From an uncultured Neisseria sp. (GTDB lineage: Bacteria; Pseudomonadota; Gammaproteobacteria; Burkholderiales; Neisseriaceae), in the NCBI GenBank assembly GCA_947097615.1, contig CAMURX010000060.1, positions 1-9,257 of the forward strand: 9,257 nt of DNA, read 5' to 3'. The notes below the pieces were generated by a model, which did not search any database, was not told where the DNA came from, and worked only from the letters and a program-made list of their open reading frames with translations. Shown here piece by piece: positions 1-5,319 of this stretch; position 1 is the first letter of the stretch, and every line of letters begins with the position of its first letter. Position numbers and translations under genes: made by a program.

Positions 1-18
1 AGACGGTTCAGGCCGTCT
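1..18. terminator. DUS-containing hairpin at window edge (cut off)
   Basis: AGACGG (1-6) pairs with CCGTCT (13-18) around a 6-nt loop. The right arm lies inside the DUS at 10-21. The left arm is cut by the window edge, so the full stem is probably longer. It lies at the end of nrdG and could end its transcription; this is inference from the usual role of paired DUS in Neisseria. Confidence 0.4.
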
Positions 19-571
19 GAAGAAGGGCTTCGCGGTTCTCCGCCAAGCCTGCCGCTGCCGCCGCAGGGGCGGCAATCGGAATCACTTTGGGCGCAGGTTT
101 GTCTTTTATGAACAAATGGTTGAGCACCTCACCCGTGTGCAAATCGGTAAATTTCTGGTTGGTCGTCGGGCTGTCCAAGCCGCCCAGTTCCATCACCCAG
201 CGGCCGGTTTTCAGATAGGTCAAAAGCGGGATGATGCGCTCGGACACCGCTTCCAATTCGTCGCGCTCCAAACCGGTGTACAAGCAGCTTTTCAAGCCCG
301 CCACCGCCACGGTTTGCAGCATTTTTTCCAGTTCATCAGGCACCCATTCGCCACCCATAAACAGCACGCAGCTGATCAAGCCCGCATAGCGTTGCAGACG
401 GCCTTTAAGGTATTCGACGGTCAATTCCTGCCCCAAGCCCACTTTCCAAGTATCCGCGCTGTGGCAGCCCTTGCAGCGCAGCTGGCAGCCTGAAAACAAA
501 AACGCCAGCGACACTTCGCCCGGCACTTCCTGCCAGACAATCTGCTCGATGGTGAATTTCAGGGTCTGCAT
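8..571 (-). CDS. nrdG: Anaerobic ribonucleotide reductase-activating protein (radical SAM)
   Basis: Probable NrdG, the activase that uses S-adenosylmethionine and a 4Fe-4S cluster to install the glycyl radical on the class III (anaerobic) ribonucleotide reductase NrdD. The 187-aa product has the radical-SAM cysteine motif CxxxCxxC at C29, C33 and C36 (context SGCQLRCKGCHSADTW) and a GGE SAM-binding motif at residues 73-75. It is longer than E. coli NrdG (about 154 aa) because of an Ala/Pro-rich tail from about residue 158. The last residues (LQTA) and the stop are read from a reverse-orientation DUS. The start is well placed: AAGGA (580-584) lies 8 nt before the ATG. No nrdD is in view; upstream is promoter DNA and downstream the window ends. 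Two NrdR boxes in the leader strongly support a role in the nrd regulon. The radical-SAM family is certain; the NrdG assignment is likely. Confidence 0.85.
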   Translation of the reverse strand: MQTLKFTIEQIVWQEVPGEVSLAFLFSGCQLRCKGCHSADTWKVGLGQELTVEYLKGRLQRYAGLISCVLFMGGEWVPDELEKMLQTVAVAGLKSCLYTGLERDELEAVSERIIPLLTYLKTGRWVMELGGLDSPTTNQKFTDLHTGEVLNHLFIKDKPAPKVIPIAAPAAAAAGLAENREALLQTA

Positions 572-586
572 AACGGTTGTCCTTAA

Positions 587-604
587 AATACTATATATAG
601 TATT
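587..604. promoter_or_regulatory. NrdR box 1 (start-proximal)
   Basis: Perfect 18-bp palindrome whose inner decamer CTATATATAG fits the NrdR-box core CwATATATwG at every position. It lies between the predicted start site and the nrdG ATG, 15 bp before the start codon. NrdR is the ATP/dATP-sensing repressor of ribonucleotide reductase operons. Confidence 0.8.
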
Positions 605-618
605 AATCTGCTTGTTTG

Positions 619-636
619 AATACTATATGTAGTATT
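619..636. promoter_or_regulatory. NrdR box 2 (start-distal)
   Basis: Near-perfect 18-bp palindrome, core CTATATGTAG, differing from box 1 at one base. The two centres are 32 bp apart, about three helical turns, which is the spacing typical of NrdR box pairs. It overlaps the predicted -10 and covers the predicted transcription start, as expected for repression. Confidence 0.78.
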
Positions 637-662
637 CTAGTCAGCATCATCAGTAGGTGCAA
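634..662 (-). promoter_or_regulatory. Predicted sigma-70 promoter of nrdG
   Basis: On the minus strand, TTGCAC (662-657), a 17-nt spacer and TAGAAT (639-634). The start site would fall near 627, at the centre of the distal NrdR box, which fits direct repression. Predicted from sequence only. Confidence 0.5.
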
Positions 663-679
663 CCATAGCGATTGTAAAT

Positions 680-707
680 TTTATAATTTGCTTATTTTTA
701 TTGACAA
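680..707 (-). promoter_or_regulatory. Second possible promoter toward nrdG
   Basis: On the minus strand, TTGTCA (707-702), a 16-nt spacer and TATAAA (685-680), in an AT-rich stretch (about 660-705) that stands out from the GC-rich surroundings. If used, its transcript would cross both NrdR boxes. The same stretch contains TTGACA (701-706) and TATAAT (682-687) on the plus strand, but these do not pair with a good partner element. Confidence 0.3.
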
Positions 708-715
708 AGAGTTTG

Positions 716-727
716 CGGCCGTCTGAA
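716..727 (+). repeat. Near-match DNA uptake sequence
   Basis: CGGCCGTCTGAA, 11 of 12 bases of the local DUS. Unpaired; it lies in the leader of the 69-aa gene. Confidence 0.7.
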
Positions 728-765
728 AGCGGTGTCGGCGCATCCGAATGACACGGAAAACAGAT

Positions 766-975
766 ATGGACAAAAAAACAGAACAGGCGGCGCAGGCCGC
801 CCGCGCGATAGGCCGTCTGAAAAACAAGGCCGATGATAAGGAACGCTTGCGCGCTTGGCAGGAAACCTGCGCCGAAAAGGGTTTGAGCGGGGAGTTCGCC
901 CTTGCCGCCAAACTCAACGGCACGGGTTATACGGAAGAAGAAGCAAAGATGGTGGCGGAGCTGTTCGGGCGTTGA
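766..975 (+). CDS. Small unknown protein, 69 aa
   Basis: Unrecognised small, charged, soluble protein without membrane segments, signal peptide or cysteine-rich motif (a single Cys). The N-terminal half is Lys/Arg/Glu/Ala-rich and probably helical; the C-terminal half (GLSGEFALAAKLNGTGYTEEE...) looks like two short helices joined by a Gly-rich turn. I prefer the ATG at 766, preceded by ACGGAAAA, over the in-frame ATG at 748, which has no ribosome binding site and would add six residues. A DUS (810-821) lies inside the gene and is read as GRLK. The gene is followed by a DUS hairpin terminator. Function unknown; a real gene is likely because the frame is open, has a sensible start and ends just before a terminator. 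Confidence 0.6.
   Translation: MDKKTEQAAQAARAIGRLKNKADDKERLRAWQETCAEKGLSGEFALAAKLNGTGYTEEEAKMVAELFGR
810..821 (+). repeat. DNA uptake sequence inside a gene
   Basis: Exact AGGCCGTCTGAA within the 69-aa gene, unpaired, translated as part of IGRLKN. Confidence 0.9.
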
Positions 976-997
976 GACCGACAGAATGCAAAAAGAC

Positions 998-1029
998 TGA
1001 GGCCGTCTGAAAGGTTTCAGACGGCCTCA
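998..1029. terminator. DUS inverted-pair terminator
   Basis: Two exact DUS in opposite orientation (1000-1011 and 1016-1027) make a stem of up to 15 bp with a very short loop. Read on the minus strand it is followed by GTCTTTTT. It lies between convergent genes and can serve both: the 69-aa gene from the left and the binding-protein gene from the right. Confidence 0.75.
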
Positions 1030-1064
1030 CAGCTTTCCGAAGCCGTATCCACCGCATGGAAAAA

Positions 1065-1090
1065 AGGCCGGAATGCGTCGCATCCGGCCT
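1065..1090 (-). terminator. Rho-independent terminator of the ABC binding-protein gene
   Basis: AGGCCGG(A)ATGCG pairs with CGCATCCGGCCT (one bulged A), a GC-rich hairpin. On the minus strand the T-run at 1065-1060 follows. It begins 23 bp after the stop codon of the lipoprotein gene, and the DUS hairpin at 998-1029 forms a second terminator behind it. Confidence 0.75.
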
Positions 1091-1112
1091 GTTTGATGTT
1101 TGGAAAACCCGT

Positions 1113-1919
1113 TTATTTGGCGAAGTATTTGGCGGAAATCTGATCGTATTCGCCCGATTCGCGCACTTTTTTCAATGCATCGTTCAGCATGGCTTGGGTC
1201 TGCGTATCGCCCTTGCGCACGGCGAAACCGTAGTTTTCTTCGTCGAAATCGGGCACGGACACCATGGTGAAGCCTTTGCTTTCATTGTTTTTCACATAGT
1301 TGGCAACCACCGCGCTGTCGCTGATCACGGCATCGAGGCCGCCGTTTTCCAGCTCTTTGGTAACGAGGGTGATGTTCTCGAAACGGGCGATTTTGCTGCT
1401 GTCGGCGCCGAGGATTTTGCCTGCGGCCAAGTCGCCTGTGTTGCCGGTCACCACGCCGACTTTATTGACGTTTTTCAAGTCTTCCGCCGATTTGATGTTT
1501 TTGCCCTGCGGCACAAGAATCACTTGGGTGATTTTGTAATAAGGATCGGAGAAATCCATCGCCTGCTTGCGCTCGTCGGTGATGGTGACGGCGGAGGCAA
1601 GGATGTCCACGTCGCCGTTGCCCAGTGCGGCAAACAGGCTGTCCCACGGCTGGTGTTTGTATTCGACTTTAAAGCCGCCTTCTTTGGCCATGGCGTTCAT
1701 CAGGTCGATGTCGAAGCCTTGGATGTTGTTGCTGCTGTCCATAAACTCAAACGGGCCAAATTCGGCGTTGGTAGCAACGCGGTAGACTTTGCCGGCATCC
1801 TGCCCGCCTGCGGTGGCGGAGGCCTGGCTTTGGTCTTGAGTCTGGCTGCCGCCGCAGCCGACCAGCAGAGCCGCGCAGGCCAGCGCGGCTGCGAAAAGTT
1901 TGGTTTTTGCGGGTTTCAT
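1113..1919 (-). CDS. Amino-acid ABC importer substrate-binding lipoprotein
   Basis: Periplasmic solute-binding protein of family 3 (SBP_bac_3, the GlnH/HisJ/FliY type), which delivers a polar amino acid to an inner-membrane ABC importer. The 268-aa product starts with a lipoprotein signal peptide: positive start, hydrophobic core, lipobox LVGC with C22 as lipidation site, then a Gly/Ser/Gln-rich linker. The mature part opens with YRVATNAEFGPFEF, carries the family signature GFDIDLMNAM, and has the ligand-site stretch around ITDERKQAMDFSDPYY and the second-lobe VISDSAVVANY segment. Length is normal. The start has AAGGA (1928-1932) 8 nt upstream. No permease or ATPase gene is next to it, so it is either an orphan or its partners lie elsewhere. 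The substrate cannot be told from sequence; cystine or glutamine are plausible by family. Confidence 0.88.
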   Translation of the reverse strand: MKPAKTKLFAAALACAALLVGCGGSQTQDQSQASATAGGQDAGKVYRVATNAEFGPFEFMDSSNNIQGFDIDLMNAMAKEGGFKVEYKHQPWDSLFAALGNGDVDILASAVTITDERKQAMDFSDPYYKITQVILVPQGKNIKSAEDLKNVNKVGVVTGNTGDLAAGKILGADSSKIARFENITLVTKELENGGLDAVISDSAVVANYVKNNESKGFTMVSVPDFDEENYGFAVRKGDTQTQAMLNDALKKVRESGEYDQISAKYFAK

Positions 1920-1979
1920 AATCCGGTTCCTTTCGATTTTTCGGTCGTTTTCTGATTAGGGCGCGAGTTTATCACGAAT

Positions 1980-2228
1980 TTACTCTTTTTCACGGAAAAA
2001 GGCATAAGTCACATCGTGGAACAAATCCACATGCGGGCTGTCTTCGTAGGCCAGGCGGTCGAGTTCGTCTTCAAAGGCAAGCTGCACGGATTCGACCACG
2101 TTTTGCGCCGTTTCCGCCGGCAGGCCGCGCAGCAGACCTTTGAAGGCCACGGCCAAAACGCGGTTCTGCATACGCAGCGCCTCGTTGGCTTCTTCCAAAT
2201 ATTCCAAACGCTGTTCGATGTCTGCCAT
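1980..2228 (-). CDS. Unknown 82-aa coiled-coil protein
   Basis: Not a family I can name. The protein is acidic and soluble. Residues 1-35 (MADIEQRLEYLEEANEALRMQ...) have heptad-like spacing of Leu/Ile/Val and look like a short coiled coil; the middle (GLPAETAQNVVESVQLAFEDEL) looks like an amphipathic helix, and the end is rich in aromatic residues. The start at 2228 is chosen because AAAGG (2237-2241) lies 8 nt upstream; the frame is open to 2306, but that longer start would run into the start of the divergent gene. It lies 60 bp upstream of the lipoprotein gene on the same strand and may be co-transcribed with it. Most likely a small homo-oligomer; role unknown. Confidence 0.7.
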   Translation of the reverse strand: MADIEQRLEYLEEANEALRMQNRVLAVAFKGLLRGLPAETAQNVVESVQLAFEDELDRLAYEDSPHVDLFHDVTYAFFREKE

Positions 2229-2267
2229 CGTCCGAACCTTTCGCGGTTTTCTGTTAAAATGGCGCAC

Positions 2268-2273
2268 ATTATA
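2268..2273 (-). promoter_or_regulatory. Predicted -10 element for the 82-aa gene
   Basis: Perfect TATAAT on the minus strand in the divergent 67-bp intergenic region, 40 bp before the chosen start. No good -35 is seen at the expected distance (TGGTTA at 2296-2291), so the call is weak. Confidence 0.35.
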
Positions 2274-2295
2274 AGCTGTACCGCCGAAGATAACC

Positions 2296-3003
2296 ATGTC
2301 GAACAATCAGCCCGAATGGGAAAGAAAACTGGAGCAAATGCGCGCCAGACGCGGCAAGATTGCCCCTGTCGGCGAAGCTGCCGCGCCTGAGCCGGAGGCC
2401 GCGCCGAAAAACCACCGCGCGCATGCCGAATACAAAAAGCAAATCTTGCAAAACTATCTGAAAAACTGGCAAAACCGCCACAACGCCGCGCTGGCGGGCG
2501 AGCTGACGGAAACCGATGCCACCGTGCTGCTCGAAGAAGACTGGCTGAACGCGCAAAACGCCCTGCAAGGCAATGTCAAAGCGCAAAACGTGCTCGACAA
2601 ACAAACCGTCTGGTTCACCCCGAAACACCATGCCGCGCCGCAGGCGCAAAGCGGTACGGAGGGCGAAAAAGACGGCGAGGCTGCCGCCGCGTTCAGCCCG
2701 CAGGACATCCCTGTCAGCGTCAACGTGCTCGACCCGCAGGGCGTGCCCGCTTCCCGCCCCGTGTTCTGCCTTTCGGAACAGGAGCTGGTGGAGCGCCTGC
2801 TGCACCGCCTGATGCCGCACCTGACTGACGCCGTCAACGGCCTGGTACGCACCGCCATCACCCGCCAGGCCGCCAACCTCAACCAGCAGCTTTATCAGGC
2901 CGTGCAGAGCGAAATGCCCGATTTGGTGAAAGACATCCTCGACTACAACCTGAAAAACGTGCTGACCGAATTGAAATACGACGTCAAATACAGCAAAAAA
3001 TAA
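2296..3003 (+). CDS. Unknown 235-aa protein with helical C-terminus
   Basis: Unrecognised protein with no signal peptide or membrane segment, so probably cytoplasmic. Residues 1-20 are charged. An Ala/Pro/Glu-rich linker (about 22-38) precedes a basic helical segment (NHRAHAEYKKQILQNYLKNW). A second low-complexity linker runs at about 113-135. The C-terminal 80 residues (from about 155) are predicted helices ending in a Lys-rich tail. The motif MPDLVKDILDYNLKNVL loosely recalls the C-terminal helices of polar organiser proteins such as PopZ (DUF2497), but too weakly to assign. The start at 2296 has only GAAGA as a possible ribosome binding site. The gene is divergent from the 82-aa gene and is closed by a strong DUS hairpin, so it is probably transcribed alone. 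Confidence 0.75.
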   Translation: MSNNQPEWERKLEQMRARRGKIAPVGEAAAPEPEAAPKNHRAHAEYKKQILQNYLKNWQNRHNAALAGELTETDATVLLEEDWLNAQNALQGNVKAQNVLDKQTVWFTPKHHAAPQAQSGTEGEKDGEAAAAFSPQDIPVSVNVLDPQGVPASRPVFCLSEQELVERLLHRLMPHLTDAVNGLVRTAITRQAANLNQQLYQAVQSEMPDLVKDILDYNLKNVLTELKYDVKYSKK

Positions 3004-3010
3004 ACGGCAA

Positions 3011-3063
3011 AGGCCGTCTGAAAAAGCGCCCGCCCAAACCGGCAGCGCTTTTTCAGACGGCCT
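3011..3063. terminator. Long DUS inverted-pair hairpin
   Basis: Perfect 19-bp arms (3011-3029 and 3045-3063), each a DUS extended by AAAAGCGC or its complement, around a 15-nt loop. It starts 7 bp after the stop of the 235-aa gene and ends 15 bp before the recO start. Confidence 0.75.
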
Positions 3064-3078
3064 CTCGCATTCCCCGCC

Positions 3079-3885
3079 ATGTCCGACAAAAACAGCCGCA
3101 TCAACCACGAACCCGCCTTTCTGCTTTCCGCCGCGCCGTGGCGCGAAAGCAGCCTGCGGCTCGAAATGTACAGCCGCCGCTACGGCCGCGTCGCCCTGAT
3201 CGCCCGCAGCGCGCGCAAACGCCAGAGCGAACTGCGCGGCGTGCTCGTTCCCTTCGTGCCCGTCAGCGTATCGTGGTACGGCAGCGCCGAACTCAAAACC
3301 CTGCACCGCGCCGAATGGCTGGGCGGTCGCCCGCAGCCGCAGGGGCGCGCCCTGTTCAGCGGCCTCTACCTCAACGAACTCGTCCTCAAACTCACCGCCC
3401 GCGAAGACCCGCACCCGCGCCTCTACGACGCCCTCGACGAAGCCCTTGCCGCCGTCTGCACCCAAGCCGTCCACACAGCTGCCCTGCGCCGCTTCGAGTG
3501 GCAGCTTTTAAGCGAACTGGGCTACGCGCCCGATCTCGAATACGACATCGGCGGCAAGCCCGTCAGCGCACAGGCGCACTACCTTATCGAACCCGAACAG
3601 CCGCCGCAGCCCATTCCGCCCGACACCCGCGCCGACGGTAAAACCGCCGTCACCGCCGCGGGCAGCGCCCTGTTGCAACTGCGCGAAGGCGTGTTCGACA
3701 GCGGCGCCGCGCAGCAGCAGGCGCTGAAAATCACCCGTCTGCTACTCGACTTCCGCCTGCCCGAAGGCATACAGTCGCGCCACGTCCTGCAACAGCTGCA
3801 AACCTTCCAAACCGCCTTTTCAGACGGCCTCCCGCAGCCCGAAAGGCCGTCTGAAAAAACCGCCGACACCGACACACAGCCATGA
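3079..3885 (+). CDS. recO: DNA repair protein RecO
   Basis: RecO works with RecR to displace SSB and load RecA on gapped single-stranded DNA (RecFOR pathway); it also matters for transformation and antigenic variation in Neisseria. The family start is clear: EPAFLLSAAPWRESSLRLEMYSRRYGRV, then a basic ARSARKRQSELRG stretch in the N-terminal OB fold, followed by the helical domain with LFSGLYLNELVLKL and LRRFEWQLLSELGY. The zinc-finger cysteines of some RecO proteins are absent. The product is 268 aa, about 25 longer than the usual 240 or so; the excess after about residue 245 is encoded by an inverted DUS pair (3817-3857). No Shine-Dalgarno is seen before the ATG, which lies just after a DUS hairpin. 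The stop overlaps the scpB start (ATGA), so the two are translationally coupled. Confidence 0.93.
   Translation: MSDKNSRINHEPAFLLSAAPWRESSLRLEMYSRRYGRVALIARSARKRQSELRGVLVPFVPVSVSWYGSAELKTLHRAEWLGGRPQPQGRALFSGLYLNELVLKLTAREDPHPRLYDALDEALAAVCTQAVHTAALRRFEWQLLSELGYAPDLEYDIGGKPVSAQAHYLIEPEQPPQPIPPDTRADGKTAVTAAGSALLQLREGVFDSGAAQQQALKITRLLLDFRLPEGIQSRHVLQQLQTFQTAFSDGLPQPERPSEKTADTDTQP
3817..3857. repeat. DUS inverted pair inside the recO 3' end
   Basis: Arms of 14 bp (3817-3830 and 3844-3857) around a 13-nt loop, with both DUS exact. It lies wholly within the recO reading frame and is translated as FSDGL ... RPSEK. If it forms in RNA it could act as an attenuator before scpB. Confidence 0.85.
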
Positions 3886-4472
3886 CCGACACCCTCCTGC
3901 CCGACGCCCTCATCGAAGCCGCCCTGCTCACCCAGTCCGAACCGCTCGGCGAAAAAGCCCTGCGCCAACTGTGCGACCCGCCCCTGTCGCAGGACAAACT
4001 CATCGACGTGCTCGGCAGCCTCAAAGCCCGTTGGCAAAACCGCGCCCTGCAACTGGTTCATAGCGGCGAGGGCTGGCGTTTCCAAATCGCCCCCGCCGCC
4101 TACGCGCGACTGGGCGCCTTGCAGGAAACGCGCAGCCCGCGCTACTCCCGCGCCGTGATGGAAACCCTGGCCATCATCGCCTACCAGCAGCCCGTCACAC
4201 GCGGCGACATCGAAGGCATACGCGGCGTTGCCGTTTCGCAAAACGTGATGCAGACCCTGCTCGACCGCGGCTGGATAGAAACCATCGGCCACCGCGACAC
4301 CGTCGGCCGCCCCGCCCTGTGGGCAACCACGCCCGCCTTCCTCGCCGACTTGCAGCTCGATTCCCTCGAACAGCTCCCGCCGCTCACCGAGCTGGGCGAA
4401 CTCGTTCTGCCCGAACTGCCGCAGGCGGCCGGTGCGGATAACGGTGCGGAAGAAGAAACGGAAGACGCCTGA
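3882..4472 (+). CDS. scpB: Segregation and condensation protein ScpB
   Basis: ScpB is the winged-helix kleisin-associated subunit of the SMC-ScpAB condensin complex, which compacts and segregates the chromosome. The 196-aa product shows two winged-helix domains: an N-terminal one (EAALLTQSEPLGEKALRQL) and a second with the conserved YSRAVMETLAIIAYQQPVTR and DIEGIRGV, followed by the family hallmarks GRPALWATTPAFL and LEQLPPLTEL. The acidic tail (EEETEDA) is typical. Its ATG overlaps the recO stop by four bases (ATGA), with no separate ribosome binding site, so it probably depends on recO translation. scpA is not adjacent; pairing with recO rather than scpA is unlike the common scpAB order. 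No typical terminator directly follows. Confidence 0.93.
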   Translation: MTDTLLPDALIEAALLTQSEPLGEKALRQLCDPPLSQDKLIDVLGSLKARWQNRALQLVHSGEGWRFQIAPAAYARLGALQETRSPRYSRAVMETLAIIAYQQPVTRGDIEGIRGVAVSQNVMQTLLDRGWIETIGHRDTVGRPALWATTPAFLADLQLDSLEQLPPLTELGELVLPELPQAAGADNGAEEETEDA

Positions 4473-4509
4473 AACCGCTTTTCCCTGTCCGCCTCCGTTT
4501 TAATTTCGC

Positions 4510-4552
4510 TTTCAGAAACGCCATTCCGCAGGCGGGAACGGCCTCTGCCGCC
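4510..4552 (+). repeat. Imperfect direct repeat, copy A
   Basis: Begins TTTCAGAAACGCCAT and ends CTCTGCCGCC. It aligns with copy B at 4638-4683 over the whole length with a few substitutions and a short gap. Confidence 0.6.
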
Positions 4553-4589
4553 CGCCGCATTCTGCGGTAGAATGCCGCCCTTGCGCCGC

Positions 4590-4608
4590 AGGCCGTCTGA
4601 AACGGCCT
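4590..4608. repeat. Self-pairing single DUS
   Basis: Exact DUS at 4590-4601 whose first seven bases AGGCCGT pair with ACGGCCT at 4602-4608 around the loop CTGAA. Unlike the other hairpins here it uses one DUS plus a partial reverse copy. Confidence 0.6.
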
Positions 4609-4637
4609 CTGCGCCAATCTGCAAAGCCCGTCCGCTT

Positions 4638-4683
4638 TTTCAGAAACTCCATCCTGTATAGGCGGCAACGTCCTCCCGCCGCC
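4638..4683 (+). repeat. Imperfect direct repeat, copy B
   Basis: Begins TTTCAGAAACTCCAT and ends CTCCCGCCGCC. Same orientation as copy A, 128 bp further on; the DUS hairpin lies between them. Confidence 0.6.
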
Positions 4684-4719
4684 ACACCCGCAACCGCGCA
4701 TACCGCCACGCCGCCTGTT

Positions 4720-4748
4720 TTCAGACGGCCTCTGCTTTCAGACGGCCT
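4720..4748 (-). repeat. Two tandem DUS upstream of lptE
   Basis: Two exact reverse-orientation DUS (4720-4731 and 4737-4748), 17 bp apart in the same direction, so they cannot form a hairpin with each other. They end 13 bp before the lptE ribosome binding site. Confidence 0.9.
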
Positions 4749-4772
4749 TTGTGCCGCCGCCGAGGAACAACG

Positions 4773-5240
4773 ATGAAAAAACTCCTGCTCGCCGCCGCCC
4801 TGCTTCCCGCCGCCTGCGGCTTCCACCTCAAAGGCACGCAAGCCTACGACCGCCTGCCCTACCAAACCTGGCACATCGAAGGCGCAGAGCTGCAACGCCC
4901 GCTGGAAAACGCCCTGCGCCGCGCCGACGGCACACCCGCCCCTGCTGCCGCGGCGCAGGCCGTGTTGAAAGTGGAAAACGTCGAAACACAGAAAGACGTG
5001 CTCACCATCACCCGTGCCGCCCTCGTCAGCGAATACCGCCTGGCACTCAAAGCGCAGGCACAGGTTTACCGCAACGGCAAGGCCGAAGGCTCGCCCATCG
5101 TGGTGGAAGTGCGCCGCACCCTCGAATATGCCGACAGCGAAGTACTGGGCAAACAGGAAGAGGAAACCATGATCCGCAGCGAAATGGCCGAAGACGCGGC
5201 GCAGCAGATCGTCCGCCGCCTCTCCTTCCTGCCCCGCTGA
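4773..5240 (+). CDS. lptE: LPS-assembly lipoprotein LptE
   Basis: LptE is the outer-membrane lipoprotein that plugs the LptD barrel and helps insert lipopolysaccharide or lipooligosaccharide into the outer leaflet. The 155-aa product has a short signal peptide (MKKLLLAAALLPAAC, lipidated Cys at 15) followed directly by GFHLKG, the family hallmark just after the lipid anchor. The rest alternates strands and helices as in LptE (VLTITRAALVSEYRLALKAQAQV, then VRRTLEYADSEVLGKQEEE). Length is close to other short betaproteobacterial LptE. The ATG at 4773 is chosen because GAGGA (4762-4766) lies 6 nt before it; the frame is open further upstream but without a better start. It is followed by holA, the same order as in many Proteobacteria, but leuS, the usual upstream gene, is missing here. 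Confidence 0.88.
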   Translation: MKKLLLAAALLPAACGFHLKGTQAYDRLPYQTWHIEGAELQRPLENALRRADGTPAPAAAAQAVLKVENVETQKDVLTITRAALVSEYRLALKAQAQVYRNGKAEGSPIVVEVRRTLEYADSEVLGKQEEETMIRSEMAEDAAQQIVRRLSFLPR

Positions 5241-5264
5241 GCGCCGTTTTCCGTTTTTCCCGTT

Positions 5265-5301
5265 TTTCAGACGGCCTTCTGCCTTCGGAGGCCGTCTGAA
5301 A
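5265..5301. terminator. DUS inverted-pair hairpin between lptE and holA
   Basis: Exact DUS at 5266-5277 (reverse) and 5289-5300 (forward) give a 13-bp stem with an 11-nt loop. There is no strong T-run after it, so it may only attenuate read-through into holA rather than fully stop it. Confidence 0.65.
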
Positions 5302-5319
5302 GCACATCCGATTTGCGCC

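Larger units (their letters stand above)
4473..4772. other. 300-bp gap between scpB and lptE: repeats and DUS, no gene
   Basis: No convincing gene on either strand. It holds an imperfect 45-bp direct repeat (4510-4552 and 4638-4683), a DUS that folds on itself (4590-4608) and two tandem DUS (4720-4731, 4737-4748). TAGAAT at 4568-4573 could be a -10 element but has no -35 partner. The promoter of lptE is presumably here but I cannot place it. Confidence 0.6.

Noticed and set aside
640..720. FNR (anaerobic) site before nrdG
   Set aside because: I searched for TTGAT-N4-ATCAA in the leader and found no acceptable match.
748..765. Earlier ATG for the 69-aa protein
   Set aside because: It has no ribosome binding site, and the six extra residues look like leader sequence.
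2229..2306. Longer start for the 82-aa protein
   Set aside because: It would overlap the start of the divergent gene and the predicted TATAAT, and AAAGG favours the ATG at 2228.
2269..3474. Long open frame on the minus strand (about 400 codons)
   Set aside because: It is antisense to the 235-aa gene and recO, has odd composition (Phe, Gly, Val and His rich), no ribosome binding site and no recognisable domain. High GC gives such shadow frames; similar ones at 4512-5423 and 8023-8856 were dropped for the same reason.
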